This document shows, piece by piece, positions 46,059-57,323 of a stretch of 64,000 nucleotides of DNA. The stretch is from Isoetes taiwanensis (taxonomy: Eukaryota; Streptophyta; Lycopodiopsida; Isoetales; Isoetaceae), in contig JAJEKV010000005.1 in assembly GCA_021234155.1 (NCBI GenBank), forward strand, positions 17,902,089 through 17,966,088, given 5' to 3'. A program made the position numbers and the translations under genes. How positions within the stretch are numbered: position 1 is the stretch's first letter; every line of letters begins with the position of its first letter. The notes beneath the pieces are model-generated. The model did no database searches. It worked only from the letters and a program-made list of their open reading frames with translations, and was not told the DNA's origin.

Positions 46059-46077
46059 GCGCCGGCTCCGCCGGCGC
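46059..46077. repeat. Perfect GC-only hairpin GCGCCGGC-TCC-GCCGGCGC
   Basis: An 8-bp perfect stem with a 3-base loop in strongly AT-rich DNA, about 310 bp downstream of the PPR stop codon. There is no T-run after it on the minus strand. It could be a transposon end hairpin; function unknown. Confidence 0.7.
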
Positions 46078-46385
46078 TAAATTCTTGTAGAACATATCTA
46101 TACGTCTAATCCCTTAGCTTATTATTTAAATGTTTTCATGCTTCTATGCACTTTTTTCTGTCCTCATCGCACCATATAACGTATCTAAATTTTCAAATCT
46201 TCTTGATAATAGATTTGGCCATTATGTTTTGAATATCAGGAAGCAATGGTTGTACATTTGGCCCATTATATAATTGGAGACCATGCTTAGGGGATCAAAT
46301 TGTAAGCTCATAACTTGCAGATTGTGTGGTTACTGGTTTATTTCTAGCTCTTTCCACCGTGGTTTCTAATTGATGCCTAAAGTTT

Positions 46386-48179
46386 CTACATGCATGGCAA
46401 ATGCCAAGAAAAACAGCTGAACGATGTTTCATCAGGTTGGATTACCATACTATTGACAAGAGACTCTACCTCCTCCACTCTTCCTGCCCTTCCTAAAAGG
46501 TCAATGATGCTGTTATAGTGTTCTGCCATTGATACAATTTGATAAACATGATTCATGACCAGAAAATAATGACAACCTTCATCCAACAGACCGCCATTGC
46601 CAAAGGCCAAAAGGATTCCACGGAATGTGACTTCATCAGGTTGCACCATTCCCTCAAGTTGTATGTGTTGAAAGATTTGGCGCACCTGATGCCCTTTGCC
46701 ATGCTGTGCATACACATAAATCAACGCATTCCAAGAAACAACATTTTTTTTAGGCATTCTTTCAAATACTTCGCGAGCATCATACAGGCTGCCACATTTG
46801 CCATACATACTTATTAGAGAGTGCTGTATCATCATGTTAGAGTTCAAGCCATGGGTGAGAATGTAGCTGTGCACCCACTCTCCCTGAGACAATGCTGCCT
46901 TTGTGGCACAGCCATCTAGTACGCTGTGCAAAGTAATATCATTGGACTTCACACCACTTAACCTCATTTCCTGGAATAAATATAAAGCTTCCTTAATAAA
47001 TCCTTGTTGCATGCAACCAGCAATAATTGCTGACCAAGAGACCACATTATGCTCAGGCATTTGCTCAAACAGCAACATTGCATCTACAAGGTGTCCATGT
47101 CGACAACATCCTGTAACCAAGGTAGTCCATGCCACCAAGTTCCTCTGAGGCATTTGCTTGAAAATCTTCTGTGCTTCTGTCAATAGGCCTCTATTGGCAT
47201 ATGCAGCGACTAAAGATGTCCAAGAGGCCACATTTCTTTGAGGCATTTGCTGAAAGAGATGGAGGGAATTTTTTAGCTGTCCATGTAAGCCATAACCTGC
47301 AATCATAGCATTCCATGCAACCACATCTCTGCATGGCATTTGTTGGAATAGTTCTTCAGCCATCTTGAGGTAACCCTTTTGTGCAAAAGCAGACACCATT
47401 GTAGTCCATGTGACAACATCCCTCTCTGGCATTTCATAAAATAGTTGGAGAGACTCCTCAAGTTGTCCTTGCTGTGCATAGCCAGAAATCATAGAATTCC
47501 AAGAAACCACATCCCTTTGAGGCATGTTGTCAAAAAAATGTCGCGCCTCCTGGACATTCCCTTGCTGGCTGTATCCCATTAGCATGGTGCTCCAGGAGAC
47601 CATATCCCTTTCAGGCATTCTTTCAAAGTGCTCTCTAGCTTCTTTCAAATGGCCCTGTTGAATGTAACATGCAATCATAGAGTTCCAAGTTACCATATTG
47701 CGCATCGGCATTTGTTCAAACAGTGTCTTCGCCTGCTGCACAAGACCTTGCTCAGCATATGTTTTAATCATAATATTCCACGAAAATGAATTCCTGTTGG
47801 ACATGCTATCAAACAAATTACGTGCTTCTTCCAATGCTCCACATTTGCCATACATTAAAATGAGGAGGTTTTGTAGAAATCTATCATTTTGCAGTTCAGA
47901 AATAACTATGAGTTTGTGTAGGTGCTTACCTTGTAAAAGATCTTTCAATTTTGTACACTTATTCAGGCAAGCAGCAAATTCCTTTGGTGCATGGAGTGTT
48001 TTCTTCACTCCAGCTTGATTAAGCATGGGCAGTGAGTGAGTATGTGTTCTTTCATCGTATGATTCTACTGTGACGCGTCTCTGGCTTCTGGGCGCATATG
48101 GGCTTCCTCGCTCATCACCAAGGATGCTGGGACACAAGCATTTGTCAGAACATCCCGGCAGCGACCACATAGCTTCCAC
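46386..48179 (-). CDS. PLS/SS-type pentatricopeptide repeat protein, E motif lost
   Basis: An intronless 597-residue protein. Residues 1-80 are basic and unstructured, fitting an organelle targeting region. From about residue 100 come roughly nine 31-residue S-type repeats of the form MPERDVVSWNSMISGYAQQG, then a 35-residue P-like repeat, an L repeat (SVLDGCATKAALSQG), another S repeat (SLISMYGKCGSLYDA), and the final P2-L2-S2-like set (VTFRGILLAFGNGG, YNSIIDLLGRAGRVEEVE). Such proteins bind organellar RNA base by base, usually guiding C-to-U or U-to-C editing or processing. The frame stops at IQPDETSFSCFSWHLPCM, where an E motif should begin. Dropping one T in the TTTTT run at about 46411-46415 opens a frame reading FLGICHACRNFRHQ and VERARNKPVTTQSASYEL, E-like, before a stop. 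So the E motif is probably lost by a frameshift. No DYW domain. Start chosen as the first ATG. Confidence 0.93.
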   Translation of the reverse strand: MEAMWSLPGCSDKCLCPSILGDERGSPYAPRSQRRVTVESYDERTHTHSLPMLNQAGVKKTLHAPKEFAACLNKCTKLKDLLQGKHLHKLIVISELQNDRFLQNLLILMYGKCGALEEARNLFDSMSNRNSFSWNIMIKTYAEQGLVQQAKTLFEQMPMRNMVTWNSMIACYIQQGHLKEAREHFERMPERDMVSWSTMLMGYSQQGNVQEARHFFDNMPQRDVVSWNSMISGYAQQGQLEESLQLFYEMPERDVVTWTTMVSAFAQKGYLKMAEELFQQMPCRDVVAWNAMIAGYGLHGQLKNSLHLFQQMPQRNVASWTSLVAAYANRGLLTEAQKIFKQMPQRNLVAWTTLVTGCCRHGHLVDAMLLFEQMPEHNVVSWSAIIAGCMQQGFIKEALYLFQEMRLSGVKSNDITLHSVLDGCATKAALSQGEWVHSYILTHGLNSNMMIQHSLISMYGKCGSLYDAREVFERMPKKNVVSWNALIYVYAQHGKGHQVRQIFQHIQLEGMVQPDEVTFRGILLAFGNGGLLDEGCHYFLVMNHVYQIVSMAEHYNSIIDLLGRAGRVEEVESLVNSMVIQPDETSFSCFSWHLPCM

Positions 48180-49213
48180 TCAAACTTCTACACTGTGACA
48201 GCCCTACGAAGTGGAAATTCCATCCTCAAGAAAATGAACTCTGTGCCCCCATTGTAGGTTACTTCATGAAACCAGAAGGCAGTAAGCCCCAGCCCAAATC
48301 GCAAAATCAGTCCTCACAGGTCGCCATGATCTTGAAGATGAAGAAAGAGCCCGTGAAGATGCAGCAACGGCAAAGTTGGATTTGATACTGATAAGATAAC
48401 AGTTTAATATGAGGCGAAACAAGATAACAAAAGCACATACTCAACTGGGATTATTGGAAATCAGATGTTTTTTGATGCTAACCTTGCAAATATCCTGCTA
48501 ACCTCATGAATGGATTTGCAATGCAATATTGTATATGCATGTCTAAGGTCGGTAGTATTACGATGGTGAATTGTCCTCACTCTATTTATATGTCAACCCC
48601 TTGATTGGCACTACACTATCAATTCAAGTTTTAACATAAAAAATCACGTTTTAGCACAATGCTTAAGAGAGACTTTTTGCCACATATGCATTATCTATTC
48701 ATAGTGACTCACAAGTCTCTAAAAGTGTTGAATTTTAATCATTAATCTATTGACCATAAACGTAAATCTTGCTAGAAAATGCATTTGCTTAGGATTAAGT
48801 AACATGCTTGAAATGGTAGTGATTATTAGCTACAATATCTTGGGTAATTTAAAATACGTCACAGTTCAACCTAAGTGCTCGCCTTTTTAATGATGTAAAT
48901 ATTATAATGCCTTCCACCTGACACGATGCTAGAATTATAAAGCCTGAACACACATGTTGTATCAACAGTCATGAAAGGACCTTATGCAATGTTTACTTCG
49001 TGACTGCAGTATCAAAAATGTTAAAACAACTAGCACCTCCATAACCATTTAAGAATTGCTAGAGTTCACACATACCTCGCTTTATGAAACAAATGTTAAA
49101 ACAACTAGCAATAAAATTTCGTCTGATTTATTCTTGTCACTTTCTTCGTGATTGTATTGCTATTTCTTACCTTTTGTTACTGACTTATAGTTCACGACAA
49201 ATTCTTATGTTTT
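48180..49213. other. Upstream region of the PPR gene and left flank of the gypsy element
   Basis: No gene seen. The first ~150 bp would be the PPR promoter and 5' untranslated region on the minus strand; no clear TATA box stands out. ATGTTAAAACAACTAGCA is duplicated at 49018 and 49092. Confidence 0.4.
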
Positions 49214-49840
49214 TGTTACGGCTTAACACCGGCTCGAGGGAGCGGCTCAAACTCAACACATGTAGACCCAGATTATGGAAACTTAGAAAACAACTGGAAT
49301 GTATTCATGGGGTAAATAATTCAAAGTAAAACTATGAAACATTGGCCTTAAAAGTATTTAATGGTTGATAATGGGGCATCGATCCGTTTAACTAAATATG
49401 GCGCAGACCAATGGTGCTTCACCGGATCTGCTAGGAAAAGGGTCAATCAGTTCCAGCGAAGGCCGATTTAACAGTTTTTGTCTGAATCAATCTTAACCAC
49501 ATGATTTTGCCTATTCATATCTTCCCTTTATCTTAGCTATTTCGCAACCACAAGAACGAGCATCAAAGAAAAGGTCTATCTGCTATAAAAGAACGATTGC
49601 TCTTGGAATTCAGGCACCATGCCCATCCTCGCCAATCCTGAGACCTATACCGCTTTATCACTACTATTACTACCTTGAATTGAGTTAGAGAAGAGAAAAT
49701 CTTACAAATTAGTTGGGCTTGCAAGAGAAGGACTTCTTGCGTAGATCTGAGCCCGATTGGGAGGCAAAGCTTCTCCAATGATTGGAGATCTATTTCAGTT
49801 TCTATTGTTTCTATTTTTTATGATTATCGTTATCGTATCA
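49214..49840 (+). repeat. 5' LTR of the gypsy element
   Basis: Runs TGTTACGGC to CGTATCA, 627 bp, with the expected TG and CA ends. GCTATAAAAGAACG at about 49582 is a likely TATA box of the promoter, conserved in the other LTR. Confidence 0.9.
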
Positions 49841-49844
49841 ATTT

Positions 49845-49861
49845 TGGTATCAGAGCGATGG
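49845..49861 (+). promoter_or_regulatory. Primer binding site (initiator methionine tRNA)
   Basis: TGGTATCAGAGCGATGG begins four bases after the 5' LTR and complements the 3' end of plant initiator methionine tRNA. The same site follows LTR copy 1 at 17588. Confidence 0.85.
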
Positions 49862-51589
49862 ATACTTATCTGGTATGAACTGGCACAAGTTTGGTGGCAA
49901 GGCCGCAGATTGATGCAGCCTGAGGTTAACTCATGGAACGTATTCCGTAGTGCATTTGAAGCCTATTATTTGCCTGCAAATTATCACATCATCTTGCAAA
50001 AAAAGTGGGATCTTGTTAAACAGGATGACGGAGAAATTGTATCTGATTATTATATGAAGTTCGGTCATTTGGGATCGCAAGTTTGGAACTTGGGCGAAAA
50101 TGAGTTTTTGAGAAAGTTTGTGAATGGTTTAAGGGAAGAAATATTCGCAGAATTGTATCTTATTGAACCAATAAATATGGAAGATGCAAAAAAGAAAGCA
50201 GGATCTGCAAAACGAAAATTAAAATCCAAGACCCGCACACTAGTTATTTGGGAAGGAGCACCTTCTCGGGAACTAAGAAGATTGAAGCGTGAAAATTTTG
50301 AAAATAGAAAAGAAAAAATAAAAATAAAAGAGGGCATGATGAGCATAAGTCAAAGTTTAATGGAAGGAATGGAAAGAGTTCAAATAATGGACAGAAGGCC
50401 AAGCAAGGGCAGAATAAAGGGCCAAAGACTGGATGTTATGTTTGTGGAGGACTGCATTATCAATCTAATTGTCCTAAGAATACAGCTTTATCAGATAAGA
50501 GCGCGAAGAAAGTGCAGTTCAAAGAGCCTTCAAAGAAATGCAGGTTGCTCAATCCCACTATGTGGAGGACAGACCAAAGAGGGGGAAAAGAATAAAGGAA
50601 AGCTCGCGACTATTGAGCAAGGAAAAGGGAGACTGCAAATTGCATACTTAAAGAATTTATCTGTAGTACATAAAGGATCTCCAAAAACATGGTTATTTAA
50701 GATGAAAGGTTCAGTAAAAGGTCAGGTTGTGACTGTTTTACTTAAGGATGGACCAACACATGATTTCATTTCACATGACTTGGTGTACAAGCTAGGATTA
50801 CCTATTTATGATTTACAAACTCAAATCACAGTTGTGCAAGGTTTAAAGGGTCCCAAGAATCAATGTGATCAATATGTGATAGCTCCTATCCAAATAGAGA
50901 AGTATTCGGATGATAGAGTTTTGATTCTAGCCCCTTTAGGATCAATGGATGTGATATTAGGAATTGGATGGCGAGAACAGTTTGATGCCCGACCTAATTA
51001 TCATGAAAAGACTGTGACGATAATTGTTGAAGGTCAATCTTTGAAGCTACACTCAGATTCTTCATCTCAAGTTGAATCTCTGCTATTGTATTTTGAAGCT
51101 AAGAAATTAATACAAAGTAAAGCAGAGTCATATTTCATTTACTTGAGGAACTCAGATCCTCAACCACATGTGCCTCTTGAATTGTACAATTTTCTTAGGC
51201 AATTCAATGATCTCTTTAAAGATGAGGAAACTCCAGATCTACCCCTCATCGGCCCAAAGACCATGTAATACAATTGCAAAAAAATGCAAAGCCTCCAAAC
51301 AGAGCCCATTTTGAAAAGCTGGAACTTGAAAAGCAGATAACAAAGATGTTAGATCGACAGTTAATACGACCTAGTTGCTCACCTTTTGGCACACCAATAA
51401 TTTTGATTAAAAAGAATGATAAGGGATATAGAATGTGTGTAGACTATCGAGCCCTCAATAAGCTGACTGTAAAAGATAAGTTTCCAGTATCCAAAGCAGA
51501 TGATTTGTTTGATGAGTTACGAGGAGCTTGCATCTTTAGCAAGATTGACTTGAAATCAGGATATCATCAGATTCGAATAAAGAATAATG

Positions 51590-52310
51590 CTACACTGGCA
51601 TCTCCTTATAACCAAAAAAAAAAACAGATACGTATTGATAGCAAATTAGTGAAACCATTATGGCCGTGATTAAAAAACCTCGCCCTTTCGGGTTTTCGGG
51701 AAAAACCCTGACAATAATGGGATCACTAATCTATGCTAGGGTCATAAATCTCAAAAAGAATCAATACCCTCATGCTGACCAGCCATGTTGGGTGAGAAAT
51801 ACATATAGCAATGAAGTTGCCAACAACAACTCATGTTGGAATTGTATTCTCTACCGAACTTCGTCTTGTGCTTTGAATCCAAACCTTCATCCAGAAATAC
51901 AAGCTATAGGGAAAAACGTTCACCAACCATTAACTTGCAAACACAAGAAAACTGAACCAAATGCCACTAGGGCTATACAGGCACGAGGGCCTCCGCCCAG
52001 GCATGAGAGCCTCAACCAGGCACAAAAGGCCTCCACTCATGCTCCATGGCCTCCACCAGGATGTAGGCCTCCAACTAGTCACTAGGCCTCCAACAAGACA
52101 TTAGCTTACCAATGGCATACAAGTGAGCAAGGGTAGGAAGGTGGGGTGCCAAACTGTAGAAAGAAGGATGGGAGATGCAAAGCGAGCTGATGAAGAAGGA
52201 AGGAGCGAGAAAGCTGTAAATAGACAGCTAGGAAAGAAAATGACAAAAAATAACTAACTGCTAAACTGCCATCGTATTTCTTCGTTTACTTTCTATTCGG
52301 TGAAACGAAA
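51590..52310 (-). repeat. Repeat inserted in the gypsy reverse transcriptase region
   Basis: About 700 bp of foreign sequence separates two parts of the reverse transcriptase region. At 51665-51715 it carries TTAAAAAACC, CGGGTTTTCGGGAAAAACCC and ACAATAATGG, resembling the 3' end of LINE family A (28545-28600), so it is a LINE-A-like tail or a SINE sharing that tail. At about 51985-52095 it has six imperfect 19-20-bp repeats around GGCCTCCACCAGGCA. An A-run (51614-51624) lies near the left end. No target duplication could be fixed. Confidence 0.6.
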
Positions 52311-54823
52311 GTCAACGTCATTTATTATGAGTTTCGTACAATGCCTTTCGGGCTGACCAATGCTCCAGCAACATTCTGCTGACTCATAGGAAGAGTTCTA
52401 GCACCAGTACTAGGGAAAAGTGTTGTAGTATTTTTTGATGATATCCTTATATATAGCAAATCTATCGAGGAGCACAAACAACATCTTCAACAGGTTTTTG
52501 ACCTTCTTAGACATACCAAGTTTGTAACGAGTCCAATAGTAGATTTTTTATGCAAGAAATTGGATATTTGGGACATATTATATCACAAGAGGGCATAAGG
52601 ATGGATCCTGGAAAGATTAGGGTTATTATTGATTAGCCTCAACCTGAAAATTTCAAGGATTTGCGTTCTTTTGTACTTGGAAATGCTATTGGTGCAGTAC
52701 TCATGCAAGACGAGCATCCATTAGCCTATGTTAGTCGCATGCTCAAACCATTGGAGCAAAAGTATAGCACTTATGAAAAGGAATTGATTGCTTTGGTTCA
52801 TGCACTAAAGAAATGGAGACATTATCTTATGGGATCAAAGTTTGTTGCATGTTTTGATCAGCAGAGTTTGAAACATATACAAGCACATGATATTATCAAT
52901 GCGCGACAGTTGAAGCTCATTGACACCATAAACGATTTTGAAGGGTTACAGCTTGAGTATAAACCTGGGAAGGAGAATCAGGTTGTTGATGCACTAAGCC
53001 GAGTAAATATTCAGGCCATATCCATAACAAAAATTGTTGATTTAGAACCAATGAAAGTGGAGTATGGGAACGACCCCTCCTTTGTTGTACTATATGCACA
53101 GATACAAAAGGATAGAGATTTTTTGACAGAATACAGAATTCATAATGGATTACTATTCTATCAGAATCGCACATGTGTTACACAAGCATATAGATTGAAA
53201 GTGGTACAAGAATGTTATGAACCTCTATACTCTGAGTATAGAGGCATTCAAGCTAATTTGGCAACTGTTAAAAGATGTTTTTATTGGCCAAAACTTCAAA
53301 GGGATGTTAAAAGGTATGTAGAAGCATGTCTTGTCTGTCAACAACTGAAAGCTTCTATAGGTAAGCCTGCGGGGTTGGTACAACCTTTGCCAATTCCAGA
53401 AAACCCAATGAAGCATATTACAATGGATTTTATTCAAGGGTTATCAAAGACCGCTCATAAAAATGACCAGATTTGGTCAGTGGTAGACAGGTTATCTAAA
53501 CAGGTTCATTTTCTTCCATGTAAGTCCATCATGCAAGCAAACAAGATTTTCTTGAAGGAAATATTTAGGATTCACGGAATGCCAGACGCAATCATAACAG
53601 ATAGAGATCCATCATTCTGCAGTAGGTTTTGGTCAGGACTCATGAAAAATTTAGGCACAACTTTAAATTTTTTCACAGCCTATCATCCTCAGATGAATGG
53701 CCAAACTGGGGTTGTGAACCGTGTTATTGAAGATATGCTCAGAGCCTATGTTGCAGAAAGGCAAAGCCAATGGGAAGAGTATCTTTATCTTTTAGAGTTT
53801 GCCTCCATTCAGTTACTTAGAGAACTCCTTTTAAAATAGTATATAGATACTCCTTGGAATCTCCGATTGCAAAGCTTGGAGGAGAAGTACCCGCTTCAAA
53901 TGAAGCAACTACAAACTTTGCAGATATCTTATAAGAAGTAAAATCCCAAATCGAAAAGAGCCAGGAATTAATGGTTTCCAAACTTGCAAAGAAACGAAGG
54001 AAAGTCGACTACAAAAAAAAGTCAATGGATTTGGTTTCATCTTCCTAAGAGACGCTTATGGAAAATGGGTAATAGGTATGTAAAACAGGCACCAAGATAC
54101 TATGGTCTATTTTAAATTGATGATAAAGTTGGTGAGAATGCCTATCGTTTACATTTATATGGAAAGTGGACTAACTTGCATCCAGTTTTTACTGTGGGAA
54201 TACTAAAGCCCTATAAGGGTAGTGAAATTTCTCCTGAGATTTTGCAGAAAATGGAACATTCAGAACCTCCAACATCAAAGGTGATGAAGAAGTGCTTGAA
54301 CCAGAGAAAATACTCACACACCAAGATAAGGAGACTAGGAGTTCCTCCTATCGAAGGTATCAGGTGAAATTCAAATTTCATCCACTCTCTGATGCAGTAT
54401 GGTATTCTAAAATCCAACTTAAGAAATACGACTCCCTTGTGGAGGAATATGAACGAACTTTGCAAGATTAATAAGCAAAGTTAGGAGACATTTAAATTTT
54501 GTATTGGGAACGATTTAATATAAAAATTGAAATTGCTTTATCAAAGAAAGTGGTATGTTGATACTTGGAATTCTTTATTCATGATTATAAAGATATCAAG
54601 TCTCTGACTGGCTTGAGGCCATCTCTAATCGAAATGAGATGAAAGACCTCTAAAGCAACTGAAGCCATTTCTAAACTGAATTGGAATGAAAAGTCTGTAA
54701 AGAAAAAGAGATTAACGGCCTCTAAATGAACTGAGCTATTGGAATAATCATCCTTAAGGGAAATAGGATGAGCAATTCTTCCTCCAGATTGATGCGGACA
54801 TTTAATCTCGGGAAGGGAAGGAT

Positions 54824-56087
54824 TGTTACGGCTTAACGCCAGCTCGGGGGAGCGGCTCACACTCAACACATGTAGACCCAGCTTATTATGGGAACTTAGA
54901 AAACAACTGGAATGTATTCATGGGGTAAATAATTTAAAGTTAAACTATGAAACATTGGCCTTAAAAATATTTAATGGTTGATAACGGGTCATCGACCCTT
55001 TTAACTAACCGTGATGAGCATCTGATCCTACTCGGTCTCCCTTCCTAATCGGGTTTTTTTTTTTTTAATTAAAAAACCTGGAGCCGTTGACTGAACCATC
55101 GTCTCCTGCAAAAAAAACATGGACCGTACACGTGCCAAAGAAGCAACAAGCACAGCAGAGAGATTCGAGCAAAGAACTATGGAAAGCCAATAAAGGAGAG
55201 AGAAACTCCTGATCCAAAAACACATTGATCCTAATCCAAAATCAAATCTAGTCAGGATTGAATCATGAAATAGACCAAAGAAGAAGAGCAAGAGCGCATA
55301 GAACCCACAAGCAACAGATAAAACAACACCAATTCAGAGGGGCAAACCGAAATTAAAAGAGAAGCCAGAGAGCGCAAGATGCTTATTAGAATTCAAACCT
55401 GGCCATGGTGCTCAACAAGAAACAAGAAAATAAGCAAGTTGGCCTATGCGTGAGCCCAAAACTAGATCCAACAGATCTGGGGGAGGTGTGCCACAGGATC
55501 CAACAGACCGGGGAGACGCCTGCCAGCCGTACAAGGAAAGGGGCTTTCCAAAAACATCATGGTTCGCTGCCTCCAAATCCCATCGTCCAAAAACAAACCA
55601 TTGCAAAAAACAAGATGCATCTGACGGCTGACACCATTTCCTTTAAAAAACTAAACAAAATCCCCAAAAACTCATTGAAAAAACTGTCTGCCTGCCAGAA
55701 AAAGGGTCAATCGGTCCCAGCAAAGGCCCATTTAGCTATTTTTGTCTGAATCGTTCTTAACCACATGATTTTGCGTATTCATATCTTCCCTTTATCTTAG
55801 ATATTTCACAACCACAAGAACATCCATCAAAGGAAAAGCATGTCTGCTATAAAAGAACGGTTGCTCTTGGAATTCAGGCTCCACGCCCATCCTCTCCAAT
55901 CTTGAGACCTATACTGCTTTATCACTGCTATTACTACCTTGAATTGAGTTAGAGAAGAGAAATTCTTACAAATTAGTTGAGCTTGCAAGAGAAGGACTTC
56001 TGGCATATAGATCTAAGTCCTGTTGGGAGGCAAAACTTCTCCTAACGATTGGAGATTCTATTTCCTGTTATTACCGTTATCGTGTCA
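54824..56087 (+). repeat. 3' LTR of the gypsy element, with ~690 bp extra sequence
   Basis: It starts TGTTACGGC after the purine tract GGGAAGGGAAGGA (54810-54822) and ends CGTGTCA. It matches the 5' LTR on both sides, but between about 55010 and 55695 it holds sequence absent from the 5' LTR. That part begins near a T-run (55056-55069) and includes AGATCC-AACAGATCxGGGGA-G duplicated at about 55465 and 55497. It may be an insertion in the 3' LTR or a deletion in the 5' LTR. Confidence 0.85.
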
Positions 56088-56678
56088 GTTTCCTTTCCTT
56101 ATTCTTGATCCGCACTTAGTCTAGTGGTGTTCTTCTCCTTGGTACTTTAAAGGTCTAAACCTTGACCTAAAGGGCAAACAAGAAACGTGCTAATGTGACG
56201 AGAAGAGCCCAAAAACGTTGATGATAAAAAGCAAACATTCTACCTACACGACCAAAAATATGGTCATTGTGAAGCAGAAGTTGGCGTTTTATCCTTGGAT
56301 TTACGCCAGGAAATTATAGCGTGTGTGAAATTGTATTCAAGGGAACTATCCTACGTCTTGCTCGACTAAAAACAAATACGAGGAAGATGCTAAAATGATT
56401 GTGAGAATCGCGAAGGCAAATCTTTTTTGCAACAAATGGGTAATTTCTTTAACTGTTTCAAAAATTAAAAAAGGATAAAGGTCGCAAATAACATTCACAG
56501 TAATAGTACAACAAGATTTTTGTAATAAAAATATGTTGAAAAGAATCGCCACGACGACCTTCTCGGCCACTGAAGCATAGATGGCATTAACAAATGACAA
56601 ACAAAATTGAGTATCCAAAAATGGTCATTCCTATTTATCATATATTATATCAGATACAAGAATGCTTGAGCGATAAAA
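56088..56678. other. Right flank of the gypsy element, no gene seen
   Basis: AT-rich with no known domain on either strand. Confidence 0.4.
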
Positions 56679-57130
56679 TCATTGAGTTTCTGATACAGAA
56701 TCAGGTGTCACATCAGGATATTTAGCTATCCGCAGAACATGCTCTCTCCCAATTCCTATCGTCTGCAATGTGTCCATCTCTAAATAGCCCGTCACATCTG
56801 GCACATTAATTTCCATAGCCTGAGTGATTTTCTGTACATGTTGACTTATGGGACTGATTCTAGATCGTCGGGGACTTGAGATCCAAGCAATTCCTGCTGT
56901 AGCTCATCTGTGTATTCAGTTGAATGAAATATTTTTTGTTTTTTGGAGGCATTGTCGTGCTCATGGGTTCCACCTTCTTGGACCACTTCCTTTTCAAAAT
57001 TGTCAGAGCCCATATACTCGAATCCACCTCCCCCTATAACCATGGGTAGTGCGCGATGAAGAAACTTATTATCCTGAAGCTTTTGAGAAGTAGGTTCTAA
57101 GGCTTCAATACCTTTCTCAGTGGACTCCAT
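56679..57130 (-). pseudogene. Unrecognised C-terminal coding remnant
   Basis: On the minus strand 57130-56846 reads ESTEKGIEALEPTSQKLQDN, an acidic and lysine-rich stretch, then STEYTDELQQELLGSQVPDD. In a neighbouring frame the reading continues ISQHVQKITQAMEINVPDVT through GREHVLRIAKYPDVTPDS to a stop at 56679. The two parts appear to be one coding region with a single frame change near 56850. SKKQK at about 56940 could be a nuclear signal. I do not recognise the family. It faces the transposase-like relic at 57324. Confidence 0.4.
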
Positions 57131-57323
57131 TAGTCTTTTTTTGTCTCATGCAGCCTTTCCTAGTAACTCTTTTCATCCAACCATTGCAAAAACTGATCCA
57201 AATTAGAATGTGGTTGGGCATTATCGGTTCTAAACACCGAGGCTTTGAGGACAAAGATGTCGAATGGCACCAGAGGTGATTTTTCGCCTCCTCCAAAGAG
57301 GCTTAAAGAATAAAAAAAGCTAT

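Larger units (their letters stand above)
49214..56087 (+). mobile_element. Ty3/gypsy LTR retrotransposon, whole but broken
   Basis: Both LTRs, primer site and polypurine tract are present. Order: gag (about 49880-50450, YYLPANYHIILQKKWDLVK, then a zinc-knuckle-like region), protease (about 50720-50990), reverse transcriptase (about 51300-51590 and 52310-52600, FGTPIILIKKNDKGYRMCVD and MPFGLTNAPATF), RNase H (52660-53010, YSTYEKELIALVHALKKWRH), integrase (zinc finger 53250-53350, core about 53400-53800, with ITMDFIQGLSK and IITDRDPSF), and a chromodomain-like tail (about 54280-54470). Reverse transcriptase before integrase is the gypsy order and the tail suggests a chromovirus. Coding is broken with about five or more interruptions, and another repeat is inserted. 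Flanks GTTTT and GTTTC look like a slightly decayed 5-bp target duplication. The two LTRs differ at about 13 of the first 180 sites by eye (about 7%), so it is old. Confidence 0.93.

Noticed and set aside
46059-46077. Helitron 3' end or rho-independent terminator
   Set aside because: No CTRR at the expected distance on either strand, no T-run, and the setting is eukaryotic.
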